Below the pieces are notes generated by a model, which was not told the origin of the DNA, searched no databases, and saw nothing but the letters and a program-made list of their open reading frames with translations. From an uncultured Burkholderiales bacterium (GTDB taxonomy: Bacteria > Pseudomonadota > Gammaproteobacteria > Burkholderiales > Burkholderiaceae_C), in NCBI GenBank assembly GCA_903856875.1, contig CAIODE010000293.1:1-8542 (forward strand): a stretch of 8,542 nucleotides of DNA, in the 5' to 3' direction. Every line of letters begins with the position of its first letter. The stretch's first letter is position 1. Positions 1 through 6,658 of the stretch are shown here, piece by piece. A program made the translations under genes and the position numbers.

Positions 1-1669
1 GTGTATCGCCGCGACCTTCAAAACGAGGAGCTGGTGCACGGTTTTCAAAACGATCGCCACGGCCTTCGAAGCGATCACCGCCGCGATTGCCTTCAAAGCG
101 AGGCGCGCCACGTGACTCAAAACGATCGCCACCACGATTGCCGCCAAAGCCGCCACCGCCGCCGCCAAATGGGCGGCCACGGCCACCACGGTCATTGCCA
201 CCACGGCCACCTGGACGGCTTTCTGGGAAGTTTTGTTTGGGCTCCATGCCAGGAATGACTTCGGCTTTGAACGGTTGACGGCTGTAAGCCTCAATGTCCA
301 AAATTTTGCGACGGTCGCGAATTTCAGCGAAAGTGATGGCCAAGCCATCACGACCCGCACGGCCCGTACGACCAATGCGGTGCGTGTAGTCTTCGGCTTT
401 CATGGGCAGGCCAAAGTTGAACACGTGTGTGATGGTGGGCACGTCAATGCCGCGAGCAGCAACATCGGTCGCCACCAAGATTTGAACTTGACCATTGCGC
501 AAAGCCATCAAACGGCGATTGCGCAAACCTTGACTCAAGGCGCCGTGCAAAGCGACTGCATCAAAGCCGTCTTGCTGAAGATCAGCAGCCAAGCCATCAC
601 ACTCGATTTGTGTGCTGGCAAACACAATGGCTTGATTGATGCCGGCATCACGCAACCAATGGTCAAGCAACTTGCGTTTGTGTTGTGCGTTGTCGGCCCA
701 GAACAAAACCTGCTTGATGTTGCTGTGTTTTTCTTGAGGTGAATCGATTTGGATTTTTTGAACCGATGAACCACCGTCGTGCATGACGCGCATGGCCAAT
801 TGCTGAATGCGCGGCGCAAAAGTGGCGCTGAACATCATGGTCTGCTGGCGTTGGCTGGTGAGTTGGTTGATGTCAGCCAGGTCATCAGAGAAGCCCAGGT
901 CCAACATGCGGTCGGCTTCGTCAACTACCAAGAACTTCACTTTGTCGAGCTTGATTTGCATGGAGCGTTGCAAGTCTAGCAAACGGCCTGGCGTGGCCAC
1001 CACCAAATTGGCATTTTGCAATTTAGCAATTTGCAGTTGGTAAGGCATACCGCCCACAATGTTGGCCACGCGCAAGCCGCGGCAATGCTTGACTAAATCG
1101 ATGGCATCGTGCGCCACCTGTTGGGCCAACTCACGTGTCGGGCAAACAATCAGGGCGCCAGGTGTAGGGGCTTTGAAGTTGCGTGAGTTGGTAGGATCTT
1201 TGCGCTTGGGGCGCTTGGGTGCTGGCTCGCCATTGGCGGCAGCGTCTGAACACGCTTGTGCAAAAGCAGCGCGCTCGGCTTCTTCCTCAGCGGCCAGTTC
1301 TTGAAGCAAAGTGTGCAACACAGGCAACAAGAAAGCGGCTGTTTTGCCACTGCCTGTTTGGCTTGAAACCATCAGGTCGATGTAGCGGTGAGCTTCACCC
1401 AGTGTTTCTTTCGGCAAGGCCAAGGGAATGGCTTTGAGTTGAACGGGTGTGGGTTGTGTGTAGCCAAGATCTGCCACAGCTTGAACCAATTCAGGTGCCA
1501 AGCCCAGCAACACAAAACCATTGGGTTGCTCGGGTGTGATCTCGGCATCGATGGGTTCGTTGTCATTGACATCGGCTGCATCAAGCGCCAATGTTTCGGT
1601 CACGAAAGTTTCGTTCGTAGTGGATTGCGCAGGCGACAAGTCGGCCTGCACTTCAAAAGCGTCAGTCAT
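1..1669 (-). CDS. DEAD-box ATP-dependent RNA helicase with Gly/Arg/Phe-rich tail (3' end outside window)
   Basis: This gene encodes a superfamily 2 RNA helicase that uses ATP to unwind short RNA duplexes or remodel RNPs in the cytoplasm. 556 codons are visible and the stop codon lies beyond base 1. The motifs appear in order: Q motif (PTPVQ, 73-77), motif I SQTGSGKT (103-110), Ia PTRELAQQ (177-184), GG (206-207), Ib TPGRLLD (226-232), II VDEAD (249-253), III SAT (281-283), IV VFAST (349-353), V ATDVAARGID (400-409) and VI HRIGRTGRAGR (430-440). All catalytic motifs are intact. A charged stretch of about 45 residues (124-168, with EEEAER and PKRPKRK) sits between motifs I and Ia. After residue 486 the tail is low-complexity, rich in RGG and RFE, and probably binds RNA. 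The start at 1669 follows a weak GAGA; an in-frame ATG at 1717 would add 16 residues. It resembles RhlE/DeaD-type proteins, but I cannot assign a symbol. Confidence 0.95.
   Translation of the reverse strand, partial: MTDAFEVQADLSPAQSTTNETFVTETLALDAADVNDNEPIDAEITPEQPNGFVLLGLAPELVQAVADLGYTQPTPVQLKAIPLALPKETLGEAHRYIDLMVSSQTGSGKTAAFLLPVLHTLLQELAAEEEAERAAFAQACSDAAANGEPAPKRPKRKDPTNSRNFKAPTPGALIVCPTRELAQQVAHDAIDLVKHCRGLRVANIVGGMPYQLQIAKLQNANLVVATPGRLLDLQRSMQIKLDKVKFLVVDEADRMLDLGFSDDLADINQLTSQRQQTMMFSATFAPRIQQLAMRVMHDGGSSVQKIQIDSPQEKHSNIKQVLFWADNAQHKRKLLDHWLRDAGINQAIVFASTQIECDGLAADLQQDGFDAVALHGALSQGLRNRRLMALRNGQVQILVATDVAARGIDVPTITHVFNFGLPMKAEDYTHRIGRTGRAGRDGLAITFAEIRDRRKILDIEAYSRQPFKAEVIPGMEPKQNFPESRPGGRGGNDRGGRGRPFGGGGGGFGGNRGGDRFESRGAPRFEGNRGGDRFEGRGDRFENRAPAPRFEGRGDT
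17..145 (-). repeat. Degenerate in-frame repeats coding the helicase RFE/RGG tail
   Basis: On the plus strand, near-copies of TTCAAAACGATCGCC begin at 17, 44, 65, 92 and 116. The spacings are 27, 21, 27 and 24 bases, all multiples of three, so each copy codes the same short peptide theme (RFE or RFES after G-D or A-P). The two copies at 65 and 116 share the longer pattern GATCRCCRCCRCGATTGCC. Such codon-phased repeats are usual for low-complexity RNA-binding tails and tend to vary in number between strains. The array may continue beyond the left edge. Confidence 0.75.
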
Positions 1670-1768
1670 ATTTTTTCTCGCACGGACGTCCGCAAGATTT
1701 GCGGTGGCGCCGTTCATGGTTAAAAAACATCAACCATCAAACGGAGCTCGGTGCTGTTTGAAGAGAGT

Positions 1769-1791
1769 GGGTCTGAAGTGAATTCAGGCCC
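1769..1791 (-). repeat. Imperfect inverted repeat in the helicase leader (9-base arms, one mismatch)
   Basis: GGGTCTGAA (1769-1777) and TTCAGGCCC (1783-1791) pair over nine positions with one mismatch around a 5-base loop. In a minus-strand transcript the mismatch is C-A; in a plus-strand transcript it is a G-U wobble. On the plus strand it is followed by CATCTTTTCC, which looks mildly terminator-like, but no plus-strand gene precedes it. It most likely contributes structure to the helicase mRNA leader. Confidence 0.4.
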
Positions 1792-1808
1792 CATCTTTTC
1801 CAGTCGAG

Positions 1809-1828
1809 TGACTCTTATCAGTGAGTCA
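1809..1828 (-). repeat. Inverted repeat in the helicase leader (6-bp arms)
   Basis: TGACTC at 1809-1814 and GAGTCA at 1823-1828 are perfect inverted copies separated by 8 bases. It could be a small RNA hairpin in the helicase leader or a dyad-type protein-binding site. There is no T-run after it on the minus strand, so it is not a convincing intrinsic terminator. A 6-bp dyad can easily arise by chance. Confidence 0.35.
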
Positions 1829-1889
1829 AAGGCGTGAAGGGTGATGCACAAGTACTGCGGCACAAGGCCTGTTTGCAATACAGCCGCCG

Positions 1890-1895
1890 ATTATG
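1890..1895 (-). promoter_or_regulatory. Candidate -10 box for the helicase gene
   Basis: On the minus strand this reads CATAAT, five of six matches to TATAAT, and is preceded by TGTGC. No good -35 hexamer is found 16-18 bases upstream, so it would be a weak or activator-dependent sigma-70 promoter. Transcription from it would begin near 1883 and give a leader of about 210 bases before the ATG at 1669. This is inferred from sequence only. Confidence 0.35.
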
Positions 1896-1947
1896 GCACA
1901 GTTTTTTGGGTTGCGCGGGTTTTCCCTGAAATCGACACCTACTGGCT

Positions 1948-2547
1948 TTAAAGCCGAATGAAATGTTCTCTGTAGTGGGCCAATTCTTCAATCGATTCAT
2001 GCACATCCGCCAAGGCTGTGTGCTTCTGTTGCTTTTTGAAACTGTTGAAAACCTCGGGTTTCCAGCGCTTGGAAAGTTCTTTCAGCGTGCTGACGTCTAG
2101 ATTGCGATAGTGAAGGTAAGCCTCTAATTTGGGCATGAACTTGACTAAAAATCGGCGATCTTGGCTGATGGTGTTGCCACAAAGTGGCGAGGCATTTTTG
2201 GACACGTACTTTTTGATGAAGGCCAAAATAGCTTCCTCTGCATCCTGCTCTGAGGTGGCAGAGGCTTTGACTTTGTCAATCAAGCCGCTCCTGCCATGGG
2301 TTCCTTTGTTCCATGCATCCATCTTGTCGAGCAGCTCGTCGCACTGGTGAATAACGCACACTGGACCTTCTATTCGGGGTGTGAGGTGTGGGCCCGTCAC
2401 AATGACCGCAATTTCAAGCAGACGCTCCTTCTCAGGGTCAAGGCCAGTCATTTCGCAGTCGATCCAAACCAAGTTGTTGTCTGACTTTGCCAGGGTCGCT
2501 TCGGCTTGGGGCTGGTTGGCGGGGAAGTTTGAAGACGGAGCTGTCAT
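1948..2547 (-). CDS. orn: Oligoribonuclease (3'-5' exonuclease, DEDDh family)
   Basis: Orn degrades 2-5 nt RNA fragments, including pGpG from cyclic-di-GMP turnover, to mononucleotides in the cytoplasm; it is essential in many proteobacteria. The 199-residue product shows all five DEDDh residues: D30 and E32 in [11 protein letters not shown]130 in [11 protein letters not shown], and H176 and D181 in [11 protein letters not shown]. The core aligns well with the 181-residue E. coli protein from about residue 20. The first 20 or so residues are an extra, probably disordered, Ala/Pro/Gln-rich extension. No internal ATG or GTG gives a shorter start near the E. coli one, so I keep the ATG at 2547. 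No good Shine-Dalgarno is seen upstream of it. The gene diverges from the M48 protease gene with 66 bases between the starts. Confidence 0.97.
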   Translation of the reverse strand: MTAPSSNFPANQPQAEATLAKSDNNLVWIDCEMTGLDPEKERLLEIAVIVTGPHLTPRIEGPVCVIHQCDELLDKMDAWNKGTHGRSGLIDKVKASATSEQDAEEAILAFIKKYVSKNASPLCGNTISQDRRFLVKFMPKLEAYLHYRNLDVSTLKELSKRWKPEVFNSFKKQQKHTALADVHESIEELAHYREHFIRL

Positions 2548-2613
2548 TTTAAAAAGGGGTTTTTTCCAAAGCTTTAGATTGTCGCTGATGTTGGCTGATC
2601 TACACTTCGGTCT
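2548..2613. promoter_or_regulatory. Divergent orn / M48 protease promoter region
   Basis: This 66-base gap must hold the start signals of both genes. For the protease, TTGTCG (2579-2584) and TACACT (2601-2606) are 16 bases apart, each matching the sigma-70 consensus in four of six positions; initiation would fall near 2612-2614, at or next to the ATG. For orn the best I see is GACAAT on the minus strand at about 2583-2578, without a good -35. A-rich and T-rich tracts flank a GGGG near 2549-2566. All of this is weak, visual evidence. Confidence 0.3.
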
Positions 2614-3879
2614 ATGAATGCGACTTTGACTCTGACTTATTTTTTGGTAGGCGCCCTGCTGACCAACGTTTTATTGAAGCTTTGGCTGAACGCCAGACAA
2701 GTGCGGCATGTGGCACAACATCGTGGTGAGGTACCGGCCGCTTTTGCCAGCCAAATTTCATTGACTGATCATCAGAAAGCGGCAGATTACACCTTGGTCA
2801 AAGTCAAAGTCTCTCAAATTGACATATTGGTCGATGCGGTTGTTCTCATTGCTTGGACCTTGATGGGGGGCTTGAGTGCCTTGAACAATGTCATTCTGGA
2901 ATTCATGTCGCCAGGACTTTGGCAACAGGTGGTGCTGGTCTTGTCGTTCACCTTGGTGGGCGGCCTCATTGATTTGCCTTTGTCGCTTTATCAAACTTTT
3001 GTGTTGGAACAAAAGTTTGGTTTCAACAAAATGACTTGGAAATTGTGGCTCAGTGACGCTACCAAGGGCGTGATTTTGGGCTTGGTCTTGGGCGTTCCTC
3101 TCGTTGCATTGGTTTTGTGGTTGATGCAAGTTGGCGGCGCTTACTGGTGGTTCTGGACCTGGTGCACCTTGGTATTTTGGCAATTATTTTTGATGGCCAT
3201 TGCGCCCAATGTGATCATGCCCTTGTTCAATCAATTCACCCCGCTAGAAGATGAGGCCTTGAAAGAACGGGTCAATGGACTGATGCATCGCGCAGGCTTT
3301 AAAGCCAAGGGTTTCTTTGTGATGGATGGCAGCAAAAGATCTGCACACTCCAATGCTTTTTTCACTGGCTTTGGCGCTAGCAAGCGCGTAGTGTTTTTTG
3401 ATACCTTACTGAAGCAACTGACCCCTTCTGAAATGGAAGCGGTGCTTGCGCATGAGTTGGGACATTTCAAACATCGACACATACTCAAAATGATGGCCAG
3501 CAGTTTTGCGATGAGCTTGCTGGGTCTGGCATTGTTGGGCTTCGCATACCAGCAAATTTGGTTTTACACAGGCTTGGGCGTCACCCCTAGTTTGATCAGC
3601 GGCAATGAGGCCGTTGCGCTGCTGTTATTCATGTTGGTTGTGCCTGTATTCACCTTCTTGCTGGCGCCCATTTCTTCATGGCGTTCAAGAGTTCAAGAGT
3701 ACGAGGCGGATGCCTATGCTGTGTCGCAAACGCCTGTGGCAGACCTTGGCACTGCATTGTTAAAGTTGTACCAAGACAATGCTTCAACCCTCACACCGGA
3801 TCCTTTGTATGTGAAGTTTTACTATTCACATCCTCCTGCCAGTTTGCGCTTAGCACGCATGCAGCATGCGCAAGCTTAA
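2614..3879 (+). CDS. M48 family membrane metalloprotease (Ste24/CAAX protease 1-like)
   Basis: This encodes a zinc-dependent protease embedded in the inner membrane. The 421-residue length fits the Ste24-type (M48 with N-terminal membrane domain) group rather than the shorter HtpX. The zinc site is complete: H280, E281 and H284 in [11 protein letters not shown] and E362 in QEYEADAYA. Other family signatures are [14 protein letters not shown] (126-139), [16 protein letters not shown] (239-254) and a C-terminal [14 protein letters not shown] (403-416). Hydrophobic segments lie at about 5-25, 70-90, 104-125, 152-171, 178-200, 293-315 and 333-352. Bacterial members do not have known prenylated substrates; a role in membrane protein turnover is an inference. 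The last 14 bases overlap rsgA, which suggests co-transcription and translational coupling. The start at 2614 begins a typical first membrane helix but has no clear Shine-Dalgarno. Confidence 0.95.
   Translation: MNATLTLTYFLVGALLTNVLLKLWLNARQVRHVAQHRGEVPAAFASQISLTDHQKAADYTLVKVKVSQIDILVDAVVLIAWTLMGGLSALNNVILEFMSPGLWQQVVLVLSFTLVGGLIDLPLSLYQTFVLEQKFGFNKMTWKLWLSDATKGVILGLVLGVPLVALVLWLMQVGGAYWWFWTWCTLVFWQLFLMAIAPNVIMPLFNQFTPLEDEALKERVNGLMHRAGFKAKGFFVMDGSKRSAHSNAFFTGFGASKRVVFFDTLLKQLTPSEMEAVLAHELGHFKHRHILKMMASSFAMSLLGLALLGFAYQQIWFYTGLGVTPSLISGNEAVALLLFMLVVPVFTFLLAPISSWRSRVQEYEADAYAVSQTPVADLGTALLKLYQDNASTLTPDPLYVKFYYSHPPASLRLARMQHAQA
3856..3870 (+). repeat. Perfect inverted repeat across the rsgA start codon
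   Basis: CGCATGC (3856-3862) and GCATGCG (3864-3870) are perfect inverted copies around A3863. As RNA this could form a 5-bp stem CGCAU/AUGCG with a GCAGC loop. The ATG at 3866, the upstream candidate start of rsgA, lies in the 3' arm, so folding would partly hide it until ribosomes finishing the protease gene open the stem. The function is inferred; the symmetry is direct. Confidence 0.45.
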
Positions 3880-4885
3880 CCAGCGCACACACACCAAAAC
3901 CAAGGCTGCGCAGGCCTTGGTAGCCTCTTCGCAAGAGGCCATGAACACAGGTTTGGTAGTGGCCACCCATGGCAGACATTGTGTCGTTGAGTTAGATGAT
4001 GGTGCGCGCATCATTTGTCATCCCCGCGGAAAGAAGAGTCAGTCTGTGGTGGGCGATCGTGTGAGGTGGCAAGCGGCTGCCGACGAAGGCACAATTGAAA
4101 GTGTGCTGGCAAGAAAAAATCTTTTTTATCGACGTGATGAAGTTCGAACTAAATCATTTGCAGCCAATCTCGATCAAGTCTTAATCTTGTTGGCGGCAGA
4201 ACCTGAGTTTTCAGAAACGCAATTGTCTCGCGCATTGATTGCCGCTGAGGCGGAGCACATCAAACCACTCATTGTTTTGAACAAGAGTGATCTGGGTGAG
4301 GCTTTTCAGCAAGCTTGGCATCGTCTGGCAGCTTATCGTCACATGGGTTATGTGGTGCTGCCACTTGAATTAAAAAGTGCCAACGAAGCCAATCCTTCCT
4401 TGCGTGAACTCATGTCTCAAATGCATGACAAGACGACGCTGATTCTGGGGCCTTCTGGCGCTGGTAAAAGCACCTTGGTCAATGCACTGGTTCCCAATGC
4501 ACGGGCATTAACTGGCGAGATCTCTCAGGCTTTGAATTCGGGCAAACACACCACCACAAGCACGTCACTTTATTGGGTAGGCGATCGGCCTGACTTGTCA
4601 GACTCTGCGTTGCGGGGTACTGCCATCATCGACTCGCCAGGTTTTCAAGAGTTTGGCCTACAGCATATTCCGCAAAATCAATTGGCTTCTTGCATGCCCG
4701 ACTTGAAGCAGCACGTTCAAAATTGCAAGTTTTACAACTGCACGCATTTGCATGAGCCTGGCTGCGGGGTCTTGTCTGCTTTACAAAAAGAGGAGGCCAT
4801 CGATTTGTTGGCGTCAGAAGTGAGCCCAAGAAGGCACAGAATTTATGCGCAGCTGTTTGAAGAGCTAGGGCAGCAACGTTGGTAA
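3866..4885 (+). CDS. rsgA: Small ribosomal subunit biogenesis GTPase RsgA
   Basis: RsgA is a circularly permuted GTPase that binds the 30S subunit late in assembly and helps check the decoding centre. The 339-residue product has an OB-fold region (about 28-85), then G4 NKSD (139-142), G1 GPSGAGKST (195-203), a Thr-rich G2 loop TTTST (about 229-233), G3 DSPG (256-259), and a zinc module with C287, C292, H294 and C300 in CKFYNCTHLHEPGC. The permuted order G4-G1-G3 is diagnostic. The first 25 residues are basic ([13 protein letters not shown]), as in other RsgA proteins that carry a basic N-terminal tail. The alternative start is ATG 3941, giving 314 residues beginning MNTGLVVATHGRH; AAGAGG lies only two bases from that ATG, which is too close for a normal Shine-Dalgarno. 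The gene overlaps the protease gene by 14 bases. Confidence 0.96.
   Translation: MRKLNQRTHTKTKAAQALVASSQEAMNTGLVVATHGRHCVVELDDGARIICHPRGKKSQSVVGDRVRWQAAADEGTIESVLARKNLFYRRDEVRTKSFAANLDQVLILLAAEPEFSETQLSRALIAAEAEHIKPLIVLNKSDLGEAFQQAWHRLAAYRHMGYVVLPLELKSANEANPSLRELMSQMHDKTTLILGPSGAGKSTLVNALVPNARALTGEISQALNSGKHTTTSTSLYWVGDRPDLSDSALRGTAIIDSPGFQEFGLQHIPQNQLASCMPDLKQHVQNCKFYNCTHLHEPGCGVLSALQKEEAIDLLASEVSPRRHRIYAQLFEELGQQRW
3899..3939 (+). repeat. Two tandem perfect stem-loops at the 5' end of rsgA
   Basis: Stem-loop 1 has ACCAAGGC (3899-3906) and GCCTTGGT (3914-3921), 8 bp with a 7-base loop. Stem-loop 2 has GCCTCTT (3923-3929) and AAGAGGC (3933-3939), 7 bp with a CGC loop. Only A3922 separates them, so they could stack. 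They start 20 bases after the protease stop and end just before an in-frame ATG at 3941, where the conserved RsgA domain begins; the purine-rich AAGAGG lies in the last arm. No T-run follows, so they are not an intrinsic terminator. They may be mRNA structure that tunes rsgA translation or an RNase-resistant or processing site, or coding coincidence. Confidence 0.5.
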
Positions 4886-4920
4886 TTAAATATCAATTGG
4901 CCAGAAGCTTGAAATTGAGC

Positions 4921-5898
4921 CTAGCCTAGCAAATTGGCCAATGAAAGCAAAGCAACTAACACCAGCCACATGATCACAGTGCGCCATACAAGGCCAACGA
5001 CTTGGGCAAAGTGGGCCAATTCTGGGGGGCGTCCAGGTGTGCTGCTGCTACCCGGTAAATCGGGCTGAAGTGCCGCACCACCCAATTGCACATTGATAGC
5101 GCCTGCCGTAGCTGCCAAGATGACGCCATCGTTGTCATCTGGAAACTTTTCTGCATGGTGGCGCCAGCCGTCCATTGCATCTTCGAAACTGCCCATGATG
5201 GCAAAGCCCATCGCGGTGGCTCTTGCAGGGAGCCAATCGATGGCGCGCCAAGATTCATTGGCGACCATTTTCAAAGAGTCGCTGTTCCAGTTGGCATTGT
5301 CTTGGTGAGGCGGCGCAGTTGCTGCCGCTGACATAGAGGGTGCTTGCGACCAATAACGTTTTGCAAATTCGGCAATTCGGTAGACCACAGCGCCCACCGG
5401 TCCGAGGCCAACGATGGAAAGCAAGGCGTAGCTGAAGAAAACACCAAAGACGTGTCGGTGTGCAGACAAAACAGAGTGTTCAATGACATGGCGAACAATC
5501 TCGTTGCGAGGGAGGTCGTTAATTTCTATTTGTTGCCAATTGGCCAATAACTCTCGCGCCAGTGGCTCATCGCCATCGTTTAGCGCATCGCGAATACCAG
5601 TGAAGTGGTGACTGAATTGCCGAAATCCAAGCGTCACATAAAGCAAAATCACATTCCATACGACTGCGAAAAACCAGCCCAAGAAAAAAGCCAAACACCA
5701 ATGAATGAGTACGGCGAGACAAGCTGGCGCGCCAATGAGCAGTCCCCAAGCCAGCCAAGCTTGTGAGCGTGTTCCGCCGTCCACATGTGAAGCAACCCAG
5801 TCGGCCCAACGCCTTAACCACTGATGCAAAAAATGCGACGAGCCCAAAGGCCGTGCTTGTTCAATGACCAGCGCCAAAAAAATAGAGAAAAAGCTCAT
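4921..5898 (-). CDS. CobD/CbiB-family (AmpE-like) inner-membrane protein
   Basis: This 325-residue membrane protein belongs to the CobD/CbiB superfamily. The C-terminal half carries CbiB-like stretches: IDWLPARATAMG (220-231), compared with the NW-I-PAR-TA motif of CbiB, and NDGVILAATAGAINVQLGG (256-274), compared with its GW-AA-AGAL-LGG region. The N-terminus (MSFFSIFLALVIEQARPL) looks more like AmpE and lacks the DP.W.HPV.-type motif of true adenosylcobinamide-phosphate synthases. Hydrophobic segments lie at about 46-68, 70-92, 150-175 and 303-323; a Pro/Ala/Asn-rich linker is at 186-206. No cobalamin genes are nearby, so a role in B12 synthesis is doubtful and the function is unknown. It is the last gene of an apaH-nudL operon, 7 bases after the Nudix stop, and converges on rsgA with 35 bases between the stops. 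Confidence 0.88.
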   Translation of the reverse strand: MSFFSIFLALVIEQARPLGSSHFLHQWLRRWADWVASHVDGGTRSQAWLAWGLLIGAPACLAVLIHWCLAFFLGWFFAVVWNVILLYVTLGFRQFSHHFTGIRDALNDGDEPLARELLANWQQIEINDLPRNEIVRHVIEHSVLSAHRHVFGVFFSYALLSIVGLGPVGAVVYRIAEFAKRYWSQAPSMSAAATAPPHQDNANWNSDSLKMVANESWRAIDWLPARATAMGFAIMGSFEDAMDGWRHHAEKFPDDNDGVILAATAGAINVQLGGAALQPDLPGSSSTPGRPPELAHFAQVVGLVWRTVIMWLVLVALLSLANLLG

Positions 5899-5905
5899 GC
5901 CAACA

Positions 5906-6658
5906 TCATAAAGAATTCGCGGCCAATAAAAAACGGTAAAAGTTCCGAATCATCCCTGCAGTAGCGCCCCAAATGAAATAATCCGATTGCGTGTGGCCCT
6001 TGTTGGCTGTTGCAGTCGGATAAGGCATGGAGTACCAACGCCTGACAATGCCGTCTCTTTCCCACTCATGCAGCCGGTGGTTTTGGGGATTCATGAGAAA
6101 TGACAAAGGCACTTCAAATGTAAAGTCCACTTCATTGGCATTCGGTGTGATGGTATGACGAGGTGACACCAACGCAACCACAGGCGTGATGTGGAATGAA
6201 GTGCCAGTGGTATAGCTAGGGAGTTGACCTAAAACCTCTACAAACTCAGATGTCAGCCCCACTTCCTCCTTCGCTTCACGAAGTGCTGCGTGCTCTACCG
6301 TCTTATCCTCGGGGTCTACCTTGCCACCTGGAAAGGCAATTTGACCTGGATGTGAAGACAAGTGTTGAGTTCTTTGTGTCAGCAAAAGATGGGGGTCTTG
6401 GCCATTCTTCCCCCTCATGACGATGGGCACCAAGACGGCCGCGGCTTGGGGGGCGCGTTGGCTCATTGAAGGCTCACGCTTGACTTCGGGGGTCCAATCT
6501 GGCGGATTTTTAAATACCCACTTCAGACGCTCAGCGCTCAATGCAGAGGGCGCAAGAGCAGGCCAATCTTGATCTTGGAGCTTCCAAGGAATTTCGCGGG
6601 GGTCAAAGCCCAAGGAATGTTTCATGTTAGAACGCAAACCATGTTGGGCGTCGCACAT
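5906..6658 (-). CDS. nudL: NudL-type Nudix hydrolase, probable CoA pyrophosphatase
   Basis: The product is a cytoplasmic Nudix hydrolase; NudL-type enzymes cleave coenzyme A and its derivatives to 3',5'-ADP and 4'-phosphopantetheine. The family signature LLLTQRTQHLSSHPGQIAFP (91-110) leads into the Nudix box, GGKVDPED (111-118) and REAKEEVGL (127-135). The spacing from the second Gly to Arg-Glu is one residue longer than the general Nudix pattern, as in E. coli NudL. QAAAVLVPIV (71-80) and YFIWGATAGMIRNF (227-240) also match NudL. At 250 residues it is about 60 longer than the E. coli enzyme, with the extra length at the N-terminus (about 1-65). The ATG directly follows the apaH stop (TAAATG), which supports this start through coupling; an internal ATG at 6625 is an alternative. 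Substrate is inferred from family. Confidence 0.93.
   Translation of the reverse strand: MCDAQHGLRSNMKHSLGFDPREIPWKLQDQDWPALAPSALSAERLKWVFKNPPDWTPEVKREPSMSQRAPQAAAVLVPIVMRGKNGQDPHLLLTQRTQHLSSHPGQIAFPGGKVDPEDKTVEHAALREAKEEVGLTSEFVEVLGQLPSYTTGTSFHITPVVALVSPRHTITPNANEVDFTFEVPLSFLMNPQNHRLHEWERDGIVRRWYSMPYPTATANKGHTQSDYFIWGATAGMIRNFYRFLLAANSL

Larger units (their letters stand above)
1670..1947 (-). other. Non-coding region and probable long 5' leader of the helicase gene
   Basis: These 278 bases lie between the orn stop and the helicase start on the same strand. I see no convincing coding sequence apart from the optional 16-codon helicase extension starting at 1717. The region holds a candidate -10 box and two inverted repeats (separate entries). 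No clear terminator with a T-run follows orn on the minus strand, so read-through from orn into the helicase is possible in addition to a local promoter. Confidence 0.6.

Noticed and set aside
233..742. Plus-strand open frame of 169 codons opposite the helicase
   Set aside because: It is antisense to the conserved helicase core, has no recognisable domain and is explained by codon composition of the real gene.
1769..1800. Intrinsic terminator on the plus strand (GC-containing hairpin followed by TCTTTTCC)
   Set aside because: No plus-strand gene or promoter precedes it and the T-run is broken; it is kept only as a leader inverted repeat.
2758..3183. Minus-strand open frame of 141 codons within the M48 protease gene
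   Set aside because: It is a Gln/His-rich shadow of the hydrophobic protease coding sequence with no domain features.
4893..4918. TCAATT / AATTGA inverted repeat with a 14-base spacer between the convergent rsgA and CbiB-like genes, as a bidirectional terminator
   Set aside because: The stem is only six A/T-rich pairs with a long loop and no T-run on either strand, too weak to call a terminator.
4895..4941. AATTGGCCA occurring at about 4895 and again near 4932
   Set aside because: The second copy lies in the coding sequence of the CbiB-like protein; a 9-base direct repeat this close is easily chance.
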